Shown here in pieces: positions 61,058-64,000 of a DNA stretch of 64,000 nt. The notes below the pieces were generated by a model. That model had not been told where the DNA came from, searched no databases, and saw only the letters and a program-made list of their open reading frames with translations. Where the stretch lies: the NCBI RefSeq assembly GCF_030272615.1, contig NC_081414.1:520988185-521052184 (forward strand), given 5' to 3'. Both the position numbers and the translations under genes were made by a program. This DNA comes from Cryptomeria japonica (lineage: Eukaryota; Streptophyta; Pinopsida; Cupressales; Cupressaceae). Every line of letters begins with the position of its first letter. The first letter of the stretch is position 1.

Positions 61058-61955
61058 AGGGAGTTAGGATGAACTCTTAACTTGTGCCAAGAAAGAGACG
61101 GTAAAGGTGAGGTCCATTAGTTGAAACCAGATGAAAAAAGAAGAAATTTTGAAGAGGAATGAAGTGAGATTTGAGGATCAAGAAAAATTCTTAAGTCATG
61201 TATCAAAAAGGAATGAAGGTAAGGAGATTACCAAAATCCCAAACGCCAATAAGACTAATATTTAGCAAAGGAAATGCTTTAGATATTAGGGGTTGAGAAG
61301 GCAAAGAGAAGTTTGTTAAAAAGGAATGAAGGATATGGAAGATGTCAACAAGTCGAAGCATGATAAAGTCAACACTTAGGCAATTTTGTAAGATGGATTT
61401 TGACAATCAAGTAAATCAAGGGAGGACCAACTAAAAGTGGAAGAGAGAAAGAGGAAGCTTGATGACCCAACGTTCAATAAGGTTCACACTTAGGTTTTTA
61501 GGGTTTGGACTTTAGGGAGCAGGGAGATGGGGCAAAGAATACCAAAGGCAGTATGAAGGATGAAGATTGATGGCTTGAAGGCTGATAACTTCATACCTAA
61601 AGTTGATTTTTGCAAAGTGGGCCTCGAGGATCAAGGGAGTAGGAAAGGGAGTGATAAGAGACTTAGTTGAGCAAAGATGGACTTAATGACATGAAAGGCC
61701 AATAGTGATAGCAAAGGTATGTAACTATAGATACAAGTGAAAATCCAAAACCCCAAAATTTGTAAACAACGAATTTTGGTTTTTTCAGCTGAAATAATTG
61801 ACTAAAATAAGAACAAAGAAGTACAAACAAGAAACAAAGATCTAAATCATGTGAGATGACCCATTTAAAATATCTCAAATCCATCATTATTGATGGACTA
61901 TCCTTTGAATGGTTTGAATGAACCCCATGTCCCATTGTTTTGCTGCCATATAAAC
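61058..61955. repeat. Tandem duplication, copy B
   Basis: This copy aligns with 60360-61040 but holds roughly 150 extra bases (about 61205-61360). Both copies end with a word close to GTCCCATTGTTTTGCTGCCA. The divergence suggests an old duplication. Confidence 0.75.
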
Positions 61956-61969
61956 CTAGTAATATTGAC

Positions 61970-62225
61970 GTGTACTCCACTTTCCACATGGACACCCAGT
62001 TTGATTTGAGCAAGGAAAATCTTTCTCATTTTTCAGATCCGATTTTGATAGGGTTGAATTTTGATATATTCTCTTTTACATTCATATCTTTTTCTCTCAT
62101 CATCATGTGGACCCTTCTTTACCACTACTTGTCATTCTCTACATTTTCACTTAAATCTTCGTATCTCACTCTACATTTTCTTGTTTACATAATTCTTTCA
62201 TGAATTATTTTCTCCTCTTTTTTCT
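61970..62225. repeat. Dispersed block, copy 2 (matches 58441-58690)
   Basis: Follows copy B directly and matches the block at 58441-58690 in the same orientation (TTTGATTTGAG, AAGGAAAATCTT, ATATCTTTTTCTCTC, ATCATGTGGACC). Confidence 0.6.
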
Positions 62226-63540
62226 TAAATATTCATCATTTATATCCAAAAAATGATTTTATTCAAATAACACAAATTTTCCGTAGATTTTACGTGACTT
62301 GAAATTATCTTCATTTCCTCACCATGTCGGCAGATATACTTATCTCCATTTTGAGGTCTGTCTTATCATTTTATTTCAATATTGTAATAGTTGTTTTATA
62401 TTGATCAAAATTTTATATTGTCATGGGTCAAAATTTATTTTGATCATTGAATTAATATGTTCTAACAATTTTTTATTTTTTTTGTTTAGGTCTGTTAATG
62501 GGATAAAGACTTTTTTCTTTTCTTTTTTTTTGATTGTATCTAGATTTATTACCAATCTATGTTTACTTTAATGTTCTTTTATGACTATGCTTCTTTCATT
62601 ATTAGCTCATTTCATAGAATTATAGCATCAATAGAGTATCCAAACAAGGTTTAATTTTTATATAATTTCAATCAAAAAAATATTTGATTATATATTAAAT
62701 AAAAAACTAGGAGAGTGTCTTAGCTCCTAACTTGTATATTTTTTACTTCAAATAGTAATGAAAGGGTTTATTTTGTTTCATAGTTTGATGGTATTTTGGT
62801 TCAATTTGACAATACGAATGAGAGTTATTCTCACAACTCTTGATGCAAAATAAAGCATGGTAAATGTTCTCTATTGCATTGTTTAAGTGTTCCAAAACAT
62901 CTATAATATGTGGCATCGAGAATAGCATATGTAAATCAACCAAAATGTGTCTTTAATGTGAGCATTTGTCCTATTCCACCAAATGCAACAAACCTGTGTC
63001 CAATCTAATTAGTTCACTTTTACCATCATAGATCTAGTCCATGCCAAAACAAGATCTTTGCCACTTGAAAACGGGTGGTTGTCACCCTACATGCCCAACA
63101 CTAACAACTTTCAATAGCTCAAGGGCATTCAACATTAGACTCGATTTTCTTTGGGTATTGTAGTTGCTAGTGACCTTATAGATATGTATGTGAAACATGG
63201 AAGCATATACACGATACATCAACTATTTAACAAAATGACCAAAACAAATGTAAAGATAGTCTCCCCAACCTTCGTCAATATCTTTTAATTCTAAATTAAG
63301 ATGAAAGATTTGTAGTGTGTCATTGACATACATCAAATTATGATTGAAAGTGGATTTTTTTATATGTTGTAGTTGCAAGTTTCTTGGTTGACATGTACAC
63401 AAAGTGGATATATAGTCAAGGAACATGAATTGTTGTACAAGATACTACAAAAAAATATGATTTGATAAATTGCAATAATCCTATGATATTTACAAAATAG
63501 AATTCTTGCTCAAGATTGTAAAATCCTAAATTGTATCCCT
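62226..63540. other. AT-rich DNA, no feature seen
   Basis: No domain, RNA gene or clear repeat boundary could be supported in this stretch. Confidence 0.35.
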
Positions 63541-64000
63541 ATACAATTTTGTACTCACTTAGGCCTCATTTGAAACATCCTCTCTACATGACTCAAGTTT
63601 AAATTCAATTCTTATCAAGTAAATTCAAGTGAGCAAGTGATCAAGCATTATCAATGTAGTGAAGGAGAGGTCAAGTATTCAAATTTCAAGAATTCAAGAT
63701 GGTATCCATGATCAAGATATTATGAAGACAAAAATCTACAATCCTACATGACAACATCAATCTTTGTCTGAAGACTTCAAAGCAAGACTCAATCAAGGTA
63801 TAACATTCCAATTTCAATATTTCAATTCCATATCTATCCTTTGACCATTTTTAGGCATGCTTTCCATTTTAATTCTAATTCAATTATAGAGTTAATCCCA
63901 AAATTGAGGTTTCACCTAGGCAAACCCCTATCAAGAACACAATTTTCCTTCTTCTATGTGCAAGTGAAAAATTCAGAAGACAACGGTCACAAATTCAAGA
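63541..64000 (+). mobile_element. LTR-like relic at the window end, plus strand
   Basis: Repeated TCAAGT/ATTCAAG words (63590-63700) are followed by an AAG/GTATAAC step near 63798. Then GTTAATCCCAAAATTGAGG and CACCTAGGCAAACCCC at about 63890-63930 match the module order of the solo LTR at 25840-26140. It runs off the window. Confidence 0.45.

Noticed and set aside
62743-63170. Possible LINE RT or zinc-finger fragment on the minus strand
   Set aside because: Some protein-like text (for example LLKVVSVGHVG) can be read, but no diagnostic motif or continuous frame supports it.

Overview
This window looks like a slice of a very large plant nuclear genome, most likely a gymnosperm (conifer-type). 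That is an inference from the content. Across 64 kb there is no intact protein-coding gene. It holds kilobase-scale LTR retrotransposons nested in one another, all in advanced decay, and every primer-binding site found matches the 3' end of plant initiator tRNA-Met.

Layout. Positions 1-4560 are AT-rich repeat relics, including an LTR-like relic on the minus strand near 2.3-3.7 kb. A decayed plant mobile domain (PMD) gene on the plus strand starts near 4.56 kb and is cut into three pieces. Its N-terminal part is split from the rest by gypsy-1 (4764-17839, minus strand, chromovirus with chromodomain, target duplication AGGCC). Gypsy-1 has itself taken up a roughly 5.2 kb insertion (about 7301-12485) carrying a long broken plus-strand reading frame of unrecognised family. 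The PMD gene resumes at 17845, runs to 19196, and is interrupted again by copia-1 (19197-27694, plus strand). The right LTR of copia-1 carries a 1.26-kb solo LTR of another family (25401-26663, duplication GCGGT).

From about 27.78 to 54.05 kb lies copia-2 (minus strand, 3'-truncated), blown apart by two later gypsy insertions. Gypsy-2 (28525-36395, plus strand, chromovirus, duplication ATATC) contains a solo LTR of the copia-1 family (30922-32510, duplication TACAT). Gypsy-3 (38139-51718, minus strand, Tekay/Del-like chromovirus, duplication TCATA) has unusually long LTRs of 4.6 and 4.1 kb. Copia-2 resumes at 51719 and ends in its 5' LTR (52689-54047).

The right end (54.05-64 kb) is a mosaic of LTR relics. 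It also holds a complete miniature TRIM element (57192-57563, duplication CACCT), a long TATG/TATA microsatellite (58.7-59.1 kb) and a diverged tandem duplication (60.36-61.96 kb).

How it fits together. Nesting gives a relative order, and hand-compared LTR samples agree with it: gypsy-3 differs between its LTRs by about 2-3 percent, gypsy-1 by about 7, and copia-1 and gypsy-2 by about 9-10. Decay is dominated by nonsense substitutions that look like CAG to TAG, TGG to TAG and CGA to TGA, as expected from deamination of methylated cytosines in silenced repeats. I found no functional undescribed system. The most informative items are the PMD gene whose reading frame rejoins exactly when gypsy-1 and one target copy are ignored, the unknown large frame inside gypsy-1, the TRIM, and an LTR superfamily with a shared module order.
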